From Candidatus Omnitrophota bacterium (GTDB lineage Bacteria; Omnitrophota; Gorgyraeia; Gygaellales; Profunditerraquicolaceae): a stretch of 6,319 nucleotides of DNA. Position numbers and translations under genes: made by a program. Position 1 is the first letter of the stretch; each line of letters opens with the position of its first letter. The stretch covers positions 1-6,319 of the forward strand of contig JAQUQA010000072.1 of the NCBI GenBank assembly GCA_028716305.1. The letters run 5' to 3'. This document shows, one piece after another, positions 5,357 to 6,319 of this stretch. Below the pieces are notes generated by a model, which searched no databases, was not told the origin of the DNA, and saw only the letters and a program-made list of their open reading frames with translations.

Positions 5357-6052
5357 CTATTTGTTGAAGCGCCGGTCAACTGCCTGCCAATTGATATTTT
5401 TGAAAAAGGCCTCGATGTATTTGGCCCTGTCCAGCTGATAGTCCGGCATATAGGCATGCTCAAAGACATCCATCACCAGTAACGGCCTGGCACCGGCAAG
5501 GTGCCCCACATCGTGTTCATTGATCCAGGCATTTATCAGCTTTCCGCTTCTCGGCTCCTGGTAAAGCACTACCCAGCCTATGCCGCGCATCGATCCGGTT
5601 GAGATAAAATCCTGCTTCCATCTTTCAAGGCTGCCGAATTCTTCGATAAGTTTTTTGTAAAAAGCACTTTTGCCGTCGATCGGGCCATTAGCTCCGAGGT
5701 TCTCAAAATAATATTCATGCAGCAAAACCCCGTCAAACTCCCAGCCCAGCCTGCGTTTTAATTCCGCGTATTCAGAGGTCTTATCTTTACCGGCGCAGGA
5801 CAAGGCCGCGAGCCGCTCAAGAACGACATTTGTATTTTTTACATACCCCTGGTAAAGCAGGAAATGGTTATTCAGCATTAAATCGCTGAATCCGGGCATG
5901 CCCAGAAGATGAGAAAAATCTTTGGCCTGCAGGGAAACGGCGATTGGCGCAGGTATGGGTTTTACGGGTTTTTCTTTCGCCCTGGCGATTCCTATTACTG
6001 CGACCAAAACTAATATCGCAATGACGGATATCACGGAGATCAAACGTATCAT
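5357..6052 (-). CDS. Exported or membrane-anchored Fe/Mn-family superoxide dismutase
   Basis: This protein is predicted to convert superoxide to peroxide and oxygen outside the cytoplasm. The 231 residues begin with a hydrophobic segment (4-22) ending in ARA (23-25), which fits a signal peptide or anchor, and continue into a Pro/Lys linker (28-37). The SOD fold follows: HFLLYQGYVKNTN (63-75), GWEFDGVLLHEYYFENLG (103-120), GSMRGIGWVVLYQ (153-165) and the hallmark DVFEHAYMPDY (195-205), then NINWQAVDRRF. The metal ligands should be H63, H112, D195 and H199. The first His stands seven residues before the YV tyrosine, where classical enzymes have eight. H180, in NEHDVGH, takes the place of the usual active-site glutamine, as in some archaeal enzymes. 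The start follows AAAGGGGGG by six bases. It sits 26 bases after the acylase-like gene, so the two are probably cotranscribed. The metal (Fe or Mn) cannot be told from the sequence. Confidence 0.85.
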   Translation of the reverse strand: MIRLISVISVIAILVLVAVIGIARAKEKPVKPIPAPIAVSLQAKDFSHLLGMPGFSDLMLNNHFLLYQGYVKNTNVVLERLAALSCAGKDKTSEYAELKRRLGWEFDGVLLHEYYFENLGANGPIDGKSAFYKKLIEEFGSLERWKQDFISTGSMRGIGWVVLYQEPRSGKLINAWINEHDVGHLAGARPLLVMDVFEHAYMPDYQLDRAKYIEAFFKNINWQAVDRRFNK

Positions 6053-6078
6053 TGGCAGCCCCCCTTTGGCATAAAAGC

Positions 6079-6319
6079 CTACTTTAATTCCTTGGTCAGA
6101 TCGATAACCTGCTGCTGTTTATCGTCCATGGCTATGGTTTTTTGAGGAGACCCCGGAGCGAGGTCGAACTGCTTTAAATCTATCTTCTTTAGGGCGGTAT
6201 TATCATAAGTCCGGTAATAAAGCACGAGATTGGTTAGGTCCTTGATCACCGCCCATTGCGCGTAACCCTCAAGCGTAACAAAAGGCGCGGGATTTTCCTT
6301 AATCACTCCTTTGGGGATG
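6079..6319 (-). CDS. C-terminal part of a penicillin V acylase / choloylglycine hydrolase-like protein (partial)
   Basis: The frame is open to the right edge and ends at a TAG at 6081-6079, giving about 80 visible residues. They match the C-terminal end of the Ntn-type linear amide hydrolases (choloylglycine hydrolase family): IPKGV near the edge, then EGYAQWAVIKDLTNLVLYYRT split around W and YYRTYDN, then LKKIDLKQFDLAPGSP. The ITQW/VxDLKN/YYRTYDN pattern is typical of the penicillin V acylase-like branch, which cleaves amide bonds of small substrates. The N-terminal catalytic cysteine lies outside the window. A GTG at 6306 preceded by GGA mimics a start, but the upstream residues IPKG already fit the family, so I treat the gene as truncated by the window. 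It is upstream of and probably cotranscribed with the SOD gene. Confidence 0.65.
   Translation of the reverse strand, partial: IPKGVIKENPAPFVTLEGYAQWAVIKDLTNLVLYYRTYDNTALKKIDLKQFDLAPGSPQKTIAMDDKQQQVIDLTKELK

Noticed and set aside
6304..6313. GTG at 6306 with GGA before it as the start of a 75-residue protein
   Set aside because: The upstream in-frame residues IPKG fit the hydrolase family, so this is an internal codon of a gene cut by the window edge.

Overview
The window looks like a piece of a Gram-negative, probably anaerobic bacterial chromosome. Gene style fits an uncultivated lineage such as Candidatus Omnitrophota, but I infer that from protein flavour and it is not proven. All six credible complete or partial large genes and one small gene lie on the minus strand. 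The long plus-strand open frames are antisense shadows. No tRNA, rRNA, CRISPR array, transposase or phage gene was found.

Right end (6319 to 5357, in transcription order): the C-terminal end of a penicillin-V-acylase/choloylglycine-hydrolase-like protein, cut by the window edge, is followed 26 bases later by an exported or membrane-anchored Fe/Mn superoxide dismutase. The SOD has a non-classical ligand spacing.

Middle (5296 to 3030): a sigma70-like promoter leads into a leader of about 140 nt with two strong hairpins. The second hairpin resembles an intrinsic terminator. Then come hflK and hflC, overlapping by one base, which encode the paired SPFH/band-7 membrane proteins known to cage and modulate the FtsH protease. 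The hflK start should be 5121, not the longer frame from 5202. A hairpin terminator and a cluster of small palindromes with a GGGGAC core follow hflC.

Small gene (2929 to 2641): a 54-residue CxxC/CxxC zinc-ribbon protein is a self-contained unit, with a perfect TATAAT, a perfect GGAGGAG ribosome site and its own terminator. It is easy to miss because a longer meaningless frame overlaps it.

Left end (2589 to 1): a strong promoter (TTGACA, 18 bp, extended -10 TATACT) drives an operon. Its first gene encodes an unusual fusion of a ClpB-like AAA+ domain, apparently catalytically dead, with an RmlD-type sugar-nucleotide reductase. It overlaps by ATGA a type I phosphomannose isomerase (manA-like), and what looks like the first 11 codons of a third gene runs off the left edge. 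The operon probably serves activated-sugar supply for surface polysaccharide. The pseudo-AAA/RmlD fusion is the most novel item in the window.
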